From Patellaria atrata CBS 101060 (taxonomy: Eukaryota > Ascomycota > Dothideomycetes > Patellariales > Patellariaceae): a stretch of DNA of 64,000 bases. Both the position numbers and the translations under genes were made by a program. The first letter of the stretch is position 1. Every line of letters begins with the position of its first letter. The notes below the pieces were generated by a model. The model did not search any database, had not been told where the DNA came from, and was given only the letters and a program-made list of their open reading frames with translations. Positions 35,044 to 47,818 of this stretch are shown here, piece after piece. The stretch is from assembly GCA_010093705.1 (NCBI GenBank), contig MU006090.1, forward strand, positions 2,104,308-2,168,307. Reading direction: 5' to 3'.

Positions 35044-35952
35044 ATGGCGTCAAGTACAACACAGGGGAATCCCTTCATCAAGCAGCTAGCTTCAAGCGGT
35101 GAGGATCTAATGCTGTTCAATTTAAATCGAAACTCATGGTCGATATAGATAAAAAGCTACGAGACAAAGCGGTGGAGAGCTTGCAGTTATATATCAGCAA
35201 CCGTAAGCAATTCGAGGAGTTGGAGCTTCTTAAATTATGGAAGGGGCTCTTTTACTGTTAGTGACTTCATGATTCACCAGGTTTAAGGTTTGAATTTACA
35301 TAAGATTAGGCGTTTGGATGAGCGATCGCCCACGTGCGCAGCAACAACTAGCCAGAGACCTTGCTGACTTAATGGAAATACTACCGCCGGAGACTATAGT
35401 ACCATTTCTGAGTGCATTCTGGAAGACCATAGCGAGAGAATGGAACGGTATAGATGTACTCAGGTTGGTAATATATGGCCTAGACAAAGCCCTTCTTTGA
35501 ACTAACATACAACCAATAGAATGGATAAATTTATGTTCCTCGTACGGCAGTACCTTGCCACTACGTTCCAACAACTATCAAAGCAGAACTGGTTGAACTC
35601 TGGCATGATCGAAAGCTGTATGACCATGCTGGAGGAGATACCGCTAAACGCAAAGGACCATAGGTTACCTAATGGTCTACGTTACCATGTGCTGGATATT
35701 TACGTAGATGAGCTGGACAAGGTCGATGCTGAGAGGGATTCGGATATTCCACTAGAATTGCTTTTGAAGCCCCTGAGAAACCTAGAGAAGAGTAGTCCGA
35801 CGAAGTCAGTTCGCTTGAAGGCGAAAGAAGCGTTGGACGATGCTCGTTTGGCGGATTGGAAGGGAGAGCAGGGTACGAATGAAGCAGTCGTAGAAGGGAA
35901 GCGACAAAGCGAAGATAGTGAGGAGGAAGAATGGGGCGGGATCGAGAATTGA
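35044..35952 (+). CDS. RRP1: Ribosomal RNA processing protein Rrp1 (Nop52 family)
   Basis: Exons 35044-35098, 35149-35256, 35310-35463 and 35520-35952 (249 aa), all in phase. It begins [20 protein letters not shown], then [13 protein letters not shown] and [21 protein letters not shown], the near-invariant Nop52 signature, followed by [31 protein letters not shown] and [10 protein letters not shown]. The helical HEAT-like fold is complete; the C-terminus is short and acidic, ending [10 protein letters not shown]. It acts in the nucleolus in 27S-to-25S pre-rRNA processing of the large ribosomal subunit. Its 3' end is 117 bases from the convergent TRM8 stop, so 3' untranslated regions probably overlap. 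Confidence 0.94.
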
Positions 35953-36069
35953 ATTACCTGCCGTGCACATCTGTCTTCTTGGAATCCCGATGCATCGTAT
36001 GAAACGATATAGTCTCCATCGAATCCTTGACTCATGATACTGCCGCTACATGCGAATAGGGTGCGCAAT

Positions 36070-37037
<968 letters not shown>

Positions 37038-37421
37038 ATTGTATACGTACTGTTAAGGGTGGTGTAGAGAAAAGATCTGATATAGGAGCGGAAAGCGAAA
37101 GTTATAGAAATTTCAGGGCTAGAAGTTGATTGGTCAGAGGGTGTAGTTCTAGCGTGGCATGTGGGGGTGGGGAAATCTTGAAAGTACCTCAAGTCCTCAA
37201 CCAGATACCTGCAGTAACACCATCATGACGGGAAGCATATGATAACATAGAGACCCAAGAAGATAGAATTCATTTACAAGTGCATCAAAGCTAATAGTTC
37301 CTTTCGAGGAATGCCATATAAAATCCAGACCTGCCGCTTCAGCGCGCGCCGTTCAAATCCCAAATAGAGCCTCCTCCGCGCCCCGGCCATTGCATATGTT
37401 TGCTTGTCATCAGTCATCACT
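37038..37421. promoter_or_regulatory. TRM8 upstream region and GID4 3' side
   Basis: A 384-base tandem spacer. It must contain the TRM8 promoter. I see no TATA box or other clear element. Confidence 0.4.
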
Positions 37422-38574
37422 TCATCGAAATTCAATTGCGGCTACACAGCCGTGATCAGGTACGTGTCTAAGTTCAAGTTGTTGGTATCTACAAAGTTGT
37501 TAGCATACTCAAATCTTGCTTAATGATTTAGCACTCGACTCACTTTTCGCTCTTTGCGTGGAAGTATATTCCGTTCACATTTCCATTTACCTGGTTGAAG
37601 CAAATGTAATAGAATCCTTCAAAGCTGGCCCCGGAGATCGTCCTTACGCGATGATCTGGAACGAGGAAGTATTCTTTCCACCTCATGAATATATGCTCAT
37701 GCTGAGAAAAGTTCTTGTAACTGAAATTTGGACTCTTTGCTTGTTTCGCAAGAGGGCGCCATGCGGGAAATCGTCCCCAGTGTTGGTTATCAACCTTTTC
37801 GTTCGAGCCCCACTCTGGATGTCTAGTCTGGAAATTATACTTTGTCCCAATTATCTCGCCCTCAAAATATGTGGTGAGTGTTGGATGGTCGTCGGTTAGA
37901 CCTAAAGATTTGCTGCGTCAGTATGCGATGTGTAGTACCGGTTAAGCATGTAAGCATACCTTGGATACGCAAGTAGCCACAGAGAAAAGACTCGTTCATA
38001 TCCACATGTTTGATCTCCACCTGTACGTCATATCTCTGCCGATCTGATTGTTGGGTACCGTGAAATTTACTACCAGGACGAAGAAGAGATGAGGAAGAGT
38101 TGGGGAGAAACTAGATGCAGCAATTAGTACTTTGGCGATAACGACTGTAGCGTGATGTCTTACTCTAGTACTAGGGAATGGCGAGCCTAAGAAGGTAGAT
38201 GGCAAAGTAGGCACGTTGGTACGCTCTGTGGTAGAATGAGGTCGCACTTCGCTTTCGACAGACTCTTCAGATGCGCTTAAGGGACTGGGGGTATCGCGTA
38301 TCAAAGGATATTCTTCCTCTCTATCGATCTGCTTAACCATTCTTTCTGTTGCATCAGGACAGTCTGGTGTTACTATACTCTCTGGAGGTGGGGTGGGTTG
38401 TTGTGGAGATACGGTATCAGGTTCAGAGGAGGGATCAGGTGATTCAGTAACAGTGTTTATGGAGGAGTTGCGAGCCATGTCTGGGGGACAGGTATGGCGA
38501 GATTGAAATGGAGAGATGTGATCCAAGCTAAGTGGTGGTGAGGGCATGCGCGCATCGTCACTCGGAGTTGGCAT
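37422..38574 (-). CDS. GID4: GID E3 ligase substrate receptor Gid4/Vid24
   Basis: Exons 38574-38164, 38110-37960, 37901-37544 and 37488-37422 (328 aa), in phase. The first 137 residues are Ser/Pro/Thr/Glu-rich and probably disordered. The beta-barrel domain then runs from LLRPGSKFHGTQQSD through YDVQVEIKHVDMNESFLCGYLRIQ, TTYFEGEIIGTKYNF, HWGRFPAW and HIFMRWKEYFLVPDH to ISGASFEGFYYICF. This is the complete Vid24 domain that binds proline N-degrons and routes gluconeogenic enzymes to the GID/CTLH ubiquitin ligase. The last exon ends AAIEFR. The start at 38574 is the first ATG in frame; the longer frame begins with TTG. Confidence 0.96.
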
Positions 38575-39715
38575 GATGACAAAACGGATGGTATGAAGCC
38601 CGATAAGGTGGGAACGAGAGTTCAAGAAGACATAAAGTTGAAGTACAAGAATTGTATATTACAACAGAGTCGCGATGAGTTTTGCAGGATGCGCAAAAGG
38701 TCAGGACATACAAAACATGATAGTGAGAAACACAATTGGATTCGAGACTAAGGTTAGAAGGACCTTAACCTCGAGAGAAAGAGGAGTCTGGCTGGCTCTG
38801 GCGATGGAGTGGTGAGCAAAGCACTCACTGGCTGTACTTCTTCTTGTGGCGTGTGCGTTAGTTAGTTCTAAAGGTTTGCGTAAGGGTCACTTGGGCCTTA
38901 TATCGGCCTGTGTGTTAAGACTAATAACCATCTGTACGTATGAAGACTGGGCTACGGCTATCAACCCGCTATTGCGCTCTTACGCTCCTACAACATTTTC
39001 AAATCTTTCTATACCACCTTTTCGTTGGTTCTTGCTTCGATTTTAATGTTCTGACCCCCAAACTCCCCAAATTCCACCAAGGCGCCATCATCAGCCTTCC
39101 GACTCCTACTGTGGGGAAACCAGCCGGAAGCGCGGCAATCACGTGGTTTACGATCCTTTTCAACTCCTCCCTCTCCGCCGCTATTAGTCCTACTACAAAT
39201 TATTATAATGACTCTCGTAGTGGTCTGTTCATCATGACATGACAAAATTATTTGCGCAAGTGGATCTTGAATAACCAGGGCAAGTACGTCAAAAGGTACT
39301 ATATGGAAGCTGGAAGCGTGACGTCGGCTTAGGGATAAGATGTTGACAAAGAGCTGAAGGATTCTGACAGTGGAAGGTGAGCAAAGTCTTGGAAATGTCG
39401 TGTCACATCAGCAACGCAAGGACAAGACAAGGAAAATGCCGCCCGATACTACAATCCGTTCTGGATTTTGAAATAGTAGCTTTTATCGTTCTGACACTCA
39501 GCATCTGCTCCATGCGGTGTGCGACCTCATCAAAAGGTGGGGTCTATCGAATCTAAGTAAGCTCGCAACAGAGCCGCTTAAGGTATGCCAACGATCATAT
39601 CAAGATCAAAGTGCGGCGCACTCAAATAGCCTTCCTCTATGTCGCACCCAAAATGCTTGACTGAACGACACTCCTCTCTCGGTCTATGCTGATCTGATTC
39701 CGGCCAAGAATTTCC
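38575..39715. other. Intergenic: GID4 promoter and Mago 3' side
   Basis: About 1.1 kb. Frames at 38846-39046 and 38940-39242 have no codon character or splice partners. I see no element of note. Confidence 0.45.
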
Positions 39716-40523
39716 TCAGATCGGCTTGATCTATAAACAAGATGAGTGATGTGTTCCGTCTGATGGGAATAGTTCCAGCAGAGAATTGACGAACCTTGAA
39801 GTGTAGAGATATTAATGAAAACACTAGAGCTTTGAGATCTTGTACCAGATAATAGAAGACCCGAAGGCCTTCCGGGTCTTGAGACTCGGTCACGTCGACC
39901 AGTGATCCTATCTTCGCAGTCTATGCTACGGTTAATAAGCAATTCCTACTGAAACTACATAAAACTCACCTCGAAAGAGATGTGCTCTTGTCCAACACGG
40001 ATCTCGAGCTCCTGGCGGCCGTCCTTGTTCTTTTGCGGCCATTTGGTATCATCTTCTCTGTTGAAGTTAGCATCCCGGATTAGTATTTAACATGAGGGAC
40101 GTGGCTACGTACTTCATTATCTCGCTATCTTTAATGATACGCTTAATCTCCGATACCATCAGGGAGCTCACGCACACTGTTGATGTAGATATTTAGAACC
40201 ATACAACCATACAAATATATGATACAGGGAAACGAACTTTCTTTTCGAATTAGGGAGTCATTACGATAGTTAGAGTTGTTTGCGTATCGAAATGAGGCGC
40301 TACGTCCGTCGCCTTGGACCCGAAAATCGAATTCTGAAAATAATAAGCCTACAATCTTCAATTCGATAAGATTTTGCATGTATACCAAGAAATTCATGAC
40401 CGAATCTTCCCGAGTGACCAGAACTGTAAAGGTACTATGTCAGACTGTGTTTTGCATTGTCAACATATGAAGCTTGGCAACATACTAGTAACGCAAGTAG
40501 AAAGGCTCGTCTGCTGGAGCCAT
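39716..40523 (-). CDS. mago: Mago nashi, exon junction complex core protein
   Basis: Seven exons: 40523-40486, 40423-40386, 40333-40238, 40176-40113, 40057-39970, 39920-39795 and 39730-39716 (154 aa), every phase closing. Conserved blocks in order: [111 protein letters not shown], and the terminal IKPI coded by a 15-base last exon. It forms a heterodimer with Y14/Rbm8 and sits on spliced mRNA upstream of junctions. This small gene is among the most intron-dense in the window. Confidence 0.97.
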
Positions 40524-40999
40524 GATGGCGACGGGAGTGATATACTTTGTATTGTCTACAGCTAATTGTAGAACTTAAAAAGAAGAAGATATCCCTATCT
40601 CAAGATCTAATAATGGTGGTTGTAGTGGCGATCTTAAAGCTGCGGGAAGAAACATTGGGAGGGCTGCAGGGCGGTGTATAGCCGAGCGCTGGCTTCACCC
40701 CAATCCTAACCTCGAAGTGTGAACACTTGGATGTTTACCAGCGAAGTCGAAGGGGGTAATAACCCGCGATCAAGAGTTACCTTACCTTACTTTGGATTCT
40801 CTACGCCGCGTATACGTCAAATTCATCACCGGACCCTTGAGGCTTACCTTCCATCTCTACCGCGATTCCATTTTTGCAGTCGTAAACGAACAATTCTCCT
40901 ACGGATCAGCATAGAGCTTGAAATCTAGTTACCACCACCTGAGCCTCAGGGCAGGGGGGAAGCGTCAATTCAGATAGTGTTTCGCGTAAAACATTAAAC
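40524..40999. promoter_or_regulatory. Divergent promoter Mago/SEC26
   Basis: A 476-base intergenic region between two housekeeping genes transcribed apart. It contains a GAGTTACCTTACCTTAC run at about 40772-40790. No TATA box is evident near either start. Confidence 0.45.
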
Positions 41000-43900
41000 A
41001 TGGCGACTTTCCTCGAAAACTCGTACAGTCTGGTCCATCAGGATAATGCGGCAGACCAGCCAACCTTACAGGAGCTCAAAACCCAGCTAGAAAAGGGGAC
41101 AGATGAGACCAAGGTCGAAACAATGAAAAGGGTCTTGACAGTCATGTTGAATGGGGATCCTCTACCGGGTCTACTGATGCACATCATTCGATTTGTTATG
41201 CCTTCTAAAAGCAAGCCCTTGAAAAAGCTCCTGTATCTATACTACGAGATATGTCCGAAACACGAGAGTAATGGTAAACTCAAGCAAGAGATGATCCTTG
41301 TTTGGTGAGCTATCATTCTTCCATATTATGAAGTGGTACTTATAAGGTTACTTAGTAATGGCATCCGGCTGGATCTTATGCACCCCAACGAATACATCCG
41401 CGGGAATACTCTACGTTTTTTGTGTAAAATGAGAGACGCAGAATTAGTTGAACCTCTACTCGCACCGGCGCGTCAATGCCTCGAACATCGTCATGCATAT
41501 GTGCGGAAAAACGCGGTTTGGGCCATAGCTTCGATATACCAACATCTAGAATCTATGATTCCTGATGCTCCAGATCTTATTATGAACTTCTTGGAGGAGG
41601 AGAACGATAATACTTGCAAAAGGAATGCTTTCGCAGCGTTGTCTTCCATTTCCCATGATAAAGCTTTAGAATATCTGGGCGGCGTTTTCGACGGTATTCC
41701 CAATGCAGACGAGTTACTTCAACTCACGGAGTTAGAGTTTATTCGCAAAGATGCTGTCACTAATTCCCAGAATAAGGTCTGCTATCTAATATAAGCCGAA
41801 TTATAAAGCAGTAGTTGACTTTCTGTACAGGCGAGATACCTACGACTAATATTCGATCTTCTGGAGGCTAATACCGCTACTGTGGTTTACGAGGCCGCAT
41901 CCTCTCTTACCGCTTTAACAAGCAATCCTGTTGCAGTGAAGGCAGCCGCTTCCAAGTTCATTGAACTGAGCATTAAGGAAGCAGACAATAACGTCAAGCT
42001 TATCGTATTGGAGAAAGTAGATCAGTTACGGCAAAACAATGAGGGTGTCCTTGACGACCTTACCATGGAAGTTCTCCGTGTTCTCTCCAGTCCAGATATC
42101 GACGTACGAAAGAAAGCGCTGAGCATCGCATTAGACATGGTGTCCAGCAAGAATGTGGAGGAGGTTGTTTCTCTACTCAAAAAGGAGCTATCTAAGACCG
42201 TTGATGAGCAATATGAGAAGGTGAGTGAATGTGGCCGCGTGTTCTTGCACGACTAACTATGGTTAGAACACTGAATACCGCTCTCTACTGATCAATGCAA
42301 TACACCAATGTGCTATCAAGTTCTCAGAAGTAGCCTCTAGCGTTGTCGGATCATTGATGGATTTCATTGCCGATTTCAACAACGCTTCTGCTGTCGACGT
42401 AATCTCGTTTGTGAAAGAAGTTGTCGAAAAATTCCCGAAACTAAGACCAACAATTGTCGAGCGACTTGTTTCGACTTTGAGTGAAGTCAGGGCCGGAAAA
42501 GTCTACCGCGGTGCATTGTGGATCGTTGGAGAATACTCTCTTGAAGCAAACGATATCCGTGAAGCCTGGAAGCGTATCAGGGCGAGTTTAGGCGAGATAC
42601 CCATTCTAGCATCTGAAGAACGTCTTCTAGCAGAAGTTCCAGACGGAGAGTCGGACCCGAAGGATCAGATCAATGGACACGCCAAATCCAGTGAACCAAC
42701 TGGGTCTCGGAAAGTCCTTGCAGATGGTACTTATGCCACTGAAAGTGCATTAACAAGTTCAGCGGCGGTAAAAGCTAAACTAGAAGCCGTCAAAGCTGCT
42801 CAAAAGCCACCTCTTCGACAGCTCATATTAGACGGTGATTATTATCTGGCAACAGTACTCTCATCCACCCTCACGAAGCTTGTCATGCGCCACTCCGAGA
42901 TATCGAATGACACAGCCCGGACAAATGCTTTACGCGCAGAGGCCATGCTTATCATGATTTCCATTGTCCGCGTGGGACAGTCTCAGTTCGTCAAAGCACC
43001 TATAGATGAGGATTCGGTAGATAGAATCATGTCCTGCGTCCGATCCCTCGCTGAATTTGCTGAACATAAAGAGTTGGAATCAGTCTTCCTTGATGATACC
43101 CGTAACGCATTCAGAGCTATTGTACAAGTCGAAGAGAAGAAGCGAGCCGCTAAAGAAGCGTCAGAGAAGGCTAAGAGCGCCATCCAGATCGATGATGTTG
43201 TCTCGATTCGACAATTAGCAAAGAAGACAACGACCGACGGCGCGGATGAGGTCCAATTGGATCTCGACAAAGCTACCGGAGGTGACACTACTGCGGACGA
43301 TCTATCTTCAAAATTGAGTAGAGTAGTCCAATTGACCGGTTTCTCGGATCCAGTATATGCTGAAGCATATGTCAAGGTTCATCAATTCGACATTGTTCTA
43401 GATGTTCTTTTAGTCAATCAGACGACAGAGACGCTACAGAATCTGTCGGTTGAGTTTGCAACGTTAGGAGACTTGAAAGTCATTGAGAAACCGACAACTC
43501 AAAATCTTGGCCCGCATGATTTCCATAATGTTCAAGCTACCATTAAAGTCTCCTCAACTGATACTGGAGTTATTTTCGGCAATGTTGTCTATGATGGCGC
43601 CAGCTCAACCGAAAGCAATGTTGTCATCCTGAATGATGTTCACGTCGATATTATGGATTACATCCAACCTGCATACTGTTCGGAGACGCAGTTCAGAACA
43701 ATGTGGACCGAATTTGAATGGGAAAATAAGGTCAACATCAATTCTAAGGCGAAAAATCTAAGAGATTTCTTGAAACAACTCATGGCATGTACAAATATGA
43801 GCTGTCTGACACCGGAGGCATCTATGAAGGGTGATTGTCAATTCCTGAGCGCTAATCTCTATGCCCGGAGCGTGTTTGGTATGTCTCACCTACTTGGATA

Positions 43901-44083
43901 AAATTACAAGAATAGCCAACTAACTTTTGCATAGGAGAGGATGCTCTAGCAAATCTTAGCATTGAGAAGGAGGGTGAGAATGGGCCTATAACCGGCTTTG
44001 TGCGAATAAGGAGCCGATCACAGGGACTTGCCCTCAGCTTAGGATCATTAAAGGGGCTGAGCAAGGTAGGAGAGACTTCTTGA
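41000..44083 (+). CDS. SEC26: Coatomer subunit beta (beta-COP)
   Basis: Exons 41000-41304, 41356-41776, 41831-42220, 42267-43878 and 43935-44083 (958 aa), all in phase; the length matches beta-COP. The N-terminal adaptin-type HEAT array begins [22 protein letters not shown] and includes [25 protein letters not shown]. The middle has a charged linker ([17 protein letters not shown]), then the appendage with [29 protein letters not shown]. The C-terminus ends [14 protein letters not shown]. It is an F-subcomplex component of the COPI coat for Golgi-to-ER retrieval. Cytosolic and Golgi-membrane associated. Intron positions are early in the gene, as is common. Confidence 0.97.
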
Positions 44084-44620
44084 GCTCGTCGCTACCTCCT
44101 CAAAAACTACCTCAATTTCAAGGCCGACTCTTGGTGATTCAGGAGGATTGGTGTTCGTCCACATAATATGGCGCTGTTCAAGGCGCTCTAATGTAGACAC
44201 GGTTGTTTATGATAGCATGATTCAGCATTTTGCAAAAGGATGGGAGAAGTGCGTGTAAGGCAGGGGCTCTGCTCGAGGCCTGCAAGTAAGATATTACTAT
44301 TGGATTGTTGTGGAGATATGAAGCTGCAGATAGCTCTAAAAGATATCGAGATGTATTGAATGTGTGAACCTCTTGTTCCCCTGAGAATTTATTATGAATG
44401 ACGTTGAAATTTATAAACACAAAAGCTGGGATTACCTCGGTTCAGCCCTAAAATGAACAGGCGCGGCGTGGAGCTTGGGAGGATGACAATGTCAGACGGG
44501 CATGAGCCTCAAATCTGCAACCACCCATCCCGGCCGTACCTGGGGCCTAAGGAACCGTCTGATTTTCTATAATTCTTCTCCAAACATGCCTCCTTCAGCT
44601 CTATCATCACAAGCGCAATT
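44084..44620. promoter_or_regulatory. SEC26 3' side and LCB4 promoter
   Basis: A 537-base tandem spacer without coding sequence. I see no clear regulatory site. Confidence 0.4.
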
Positions 44621-46262
44621 ATGACCTCGGGGCATGTTGACAACGTCAACCCGTTCGCAGACCCGGCTCCATCGCCAGAACCATTCAACGCCAGTCTACA
44701 CGTTGGCAGGAATGCCTCTCTTACGCTGCGTGAAGATTCCCTTATGGTGATAGGTGAGTGGCTCTGTTGCTTTGAATATGTGGGGAATCAATTATCAATG
44801 CGAGAGAAACTAACCGAGCAACCTTAGATGAAGACTTCCCATTCGACGACAGTGTCCCGAAATGCTGCGGTCTTGGACCGGATCGTCCGTCTCTCTATTC
44901 GAATCCCAATAATTCACAGTGGAGTTCATACTAACTTGAGTACTAGCGGCCAAGGTTGCGCGCTCCATACCCTTCTTTAACGTCCTCTGGGCCGAACTGT
45001 CTGGGCTTGATGTCACTATACACCATGCTCTGCCCAACAAATCGAAGAAGAGCGTCCGAGTAGCATACATAAATTACACCCTTGAGGAGAGGCACCGACC
45101 ACATGCAGATATTTGGGTGGACAATCTGCTCAGCATGGCATACGGTAAATCTCAGCGCAAGAAACGTATAAAGGTCCTTGTCAACCCCTTTGGCGGGCAG
45201 GGTAAAGCTCAAACATTGTACACAAGAGACATCGAGCCGATATTCGCCGCGGCACGTTGCGTGCTCGATGTTGAGAGTACGAAGTACTCTGGACATGCCG
45301 TAGAAATTGCGCGGAACTTAGATACCCAAGCTTGGGATGTAATAGCATGCTGTTCCGGTGACGGCGTACCTCACGAGGTGTTCAATGGCTTGGGCAAAAA
45401 GGAGGAGGGTGCTCGCGCTCTCTCTCAGGTTGCTGTCGTGCAGCTACCGTGTGGCAGTGGTAACGCTTTGTCTCTGAATCTTAATGGAACCAACAGCCCC
45501 AGTCTTGCGGCGCTTGCGGTGATCAAGGGTATCAAAACTCCCATGGATCTGGTCTCGGTCACTCAGGGAGACCGCCGAATACTATCATTCCTCTCTCAAG
45601 CCGTTGGTATCGTAGCAGAGACAGATCTGGCCACAGAACATCTCCGCTGGATGGGCGACACACGCTTCACATGGGGTTTCCTATCCCGCCTTCTCACCAA
45701 AACCATTTACCCCGCCGATATCGCCATCGAAGTCGAGATTCCCGATAAAGCTTCTATAAAACAGGCGTATGACCGAGAACTCTCCAACAACTTCCCCCCT
45801 GAGAGCCGTCGAGGCAACCATGAAGGCCCGGGCCTCCCACACCTCCGTTTCGGCACCGTCCAAGATCCTCTCCCGCCGTCCTGGGCCCTCCTCCCCTACG
45901 ATAACCTCGGTAGCTTCTATGCCGGCAACATGTCCTACATGACGGCCGACGCAAATTTCTTCCCCGCCGCTTTGCCCTCGGACGGCTGCTTGGACCTCGT
46001 TACCATCGCCGGCGACATCTCGCGCATTGCCGCGGTACAGTCGCTGCTCGCCGTCGAGAAGAATACATTTTTTGGCATGCCGCATGTAAACTATAGAAAG
46101 ATTAGAGCGTACAGGATCATTCCGAAGCATCAGAAGGATGGTTACGTGAGTATCGATGGGGAGAGGGTTGCTTTTGAGCCATTTCAGGCGGAATGTCATA
46201 GGGGGTTGGGGACTGTGTTGAGCAAGAGTGGGCATGTGTATGAGGCTCAAGGGCCTAATTAA
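44621..46262 (+). CDS. LCB4: Sphingoid long-chain base kinase
   Basis: Exons 44621-44753, 44828-44869 and 44947-46262 (496 aa). The second exon is 42 bases; its GTCTTG donor is weak but is the one that keeps the frame into AAKVARSIPFFNVLWAE, and an ACTAAC branch site is present. The DAG-kinase-like catalytic core starts RIKVLVNPFGGQGKA, with the nucleotide-binding CCSGDGVPHEVFNGL (SGDG motif) and LPCGSGNALSLNLNG. Substrate-binding and C-terminal lobes include DLVSVTQG, DTRFTWGF and the final SIDGERVAFEPFQAE. It phosphorylates dihydrosphingosine and phytosphingosine at membranes. Confidence 0.95.
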
Positions 46263-47818
46263 CTCGCTTATCACTTTCATGCTTTGTTGATTCAACGAAA
46301 GGGGAGTAATTATACGCGGTAGTAAGCGTTGTAGTAAAGCAGCGCTGTATATGGGTGTATATTATCCGGCTTTGCTTCAAGAATTGCGTTTAGAGAATAG
46401 ATTTGTCTCTTATACACCAGCACCCGTTCCTACACTGTAGTTCGCGAACCCGCAATCTCTAGGGATACTCAGTAAATTTCAAGAAGGCTCCGTCACAGAG
46501 CTCGTTCTTCGGTCGCGACAATACCCATCCGTCCATCTATCCCATCCCAATAAACTCCATACCACCGGCCTGCTAAATCTACCCATTCCTATGTTAAAAG
46601 GAAAGTAAGAAGCCGTTAGCGCCGTTTCTTTGATGTCAGAACGGAGCCCATGTTAACGTGGCTGAGTTGGATGATCGCACATCCGGGCCAAAAGTTAAAA
46701 GGACAACGATGCGAGTCTATCTTGTCGTAGAACTGGACATGGCTTAAGTTTTAACAGTGACGATTGGGTATCTGGTAAGGCTTATCAGCTGTTGTAGACC
46801 ATCGTATCAGCGTTGCACTCTAAAGGAAGGGNNNNNNNNNNNNNNNNNNNNNNNNNNNNNNNNNNNNNNNNNNNNNNNNNNNNNNNNNNNNNNNNNNNNN
46901 NNNNNNNNNNNNNNNNNNNNNNNNNNNNNNNGGGGGGGGGGAGGCAGAAGGAAACCCCCCGAGGCATTTACCTTCATCTTCTGTGGGCTTGTTTGTTGTT
47001 GGGGCGAAAGGAAATACGAAATTTGACTGAAGAGAAAATGGAATGAGAAGTTGCCCCAACTAAGCCATCGAGCCAGAATTAGAAATCAATTCGCCAGTTA
47101 TCGTAAATAAGGCGAAGGTTCCTCGTGTGAAAGTTTGGTAAAGACTGATTTCTTGTCTGGGAAGAAACGCGTGATAGACGAGCTAGATTGTTCTTTTATC
47201 TCGACGTACAGCACAGATCACAAAGGAACAACCACAGCAGAGGAAAGCAATGTTAAGTATTAAACAACAAATAGTCATTAGCTATGTACGCAAGGTCCCA
47301 GAGTGCTCCACGTGAGACCAGGAAAAGCCGCGCCCGCCAGAGAGTGACGTTATTAACATGGATTCGGTCCCAAGAACCGATAGCTTCGACGCCTGACAAC
47401 AGACAAACAGACAAGGAAAGCAGTAAATTTTTTTTTGCACAGGGGATCTATCGCTGAAAATTGGCATACGTCGCAAGCCAGCAAAAGGAAGGGTTCGAAT
47501 TCGAGTGTTGGGTATCAGAGGATAGCCGTGAGCTGAGTACAAGACTCATGCATCTCCAGTAAAGATGAAAAGAAAGAAAATGAAAAGATGACACATGAAA
47601 ATCAATGTGAAGCACAAGATGCACGCCCGGCGCTATGAGAACACATGCATAGAGAAAGAGAGGAACAAAATGGGAAGAGGGACAAAAATTCCTTGACCTT
47701 CGTCACTCTGCCTGCCATTGACATATTAAGCGCATGAACCAAAACTGTACACTATCCGATAACGATAGACAAAGAACTCCATGCTTCGTGCATGGGACAG
47801 AAGAGCTGATTTCAGCTC
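46263..47818. other. Convergent intergenic with assembly gap
   Basis: Lies between the 3' ends of LCB4 and the kelch-like gene. It includes the run of N at 46832-46931. No gene is visible on either side of the gap; frames that cross the N run are meaningless. Confidence 0.5.
46832..46931. other. Assembly gap, 100 N
   Basis: Exactly 100 N, the conventional size for an unknown-length join. The left side ends AAGGAAGGG and the right side begins with about ten G, so a G homopolymer probably broke the assembly. Confidence 0.99.

Noticed and set aside
37324-37400. tRNA-like GTTCAAATCCC B-box match
   Set aside because: No cloverleaf arms or A box at the right distance could be drawn.
46757-47059. 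Open frames crossing the N run
   Set aside because: They exist only because N codons are read through as unknown residues.
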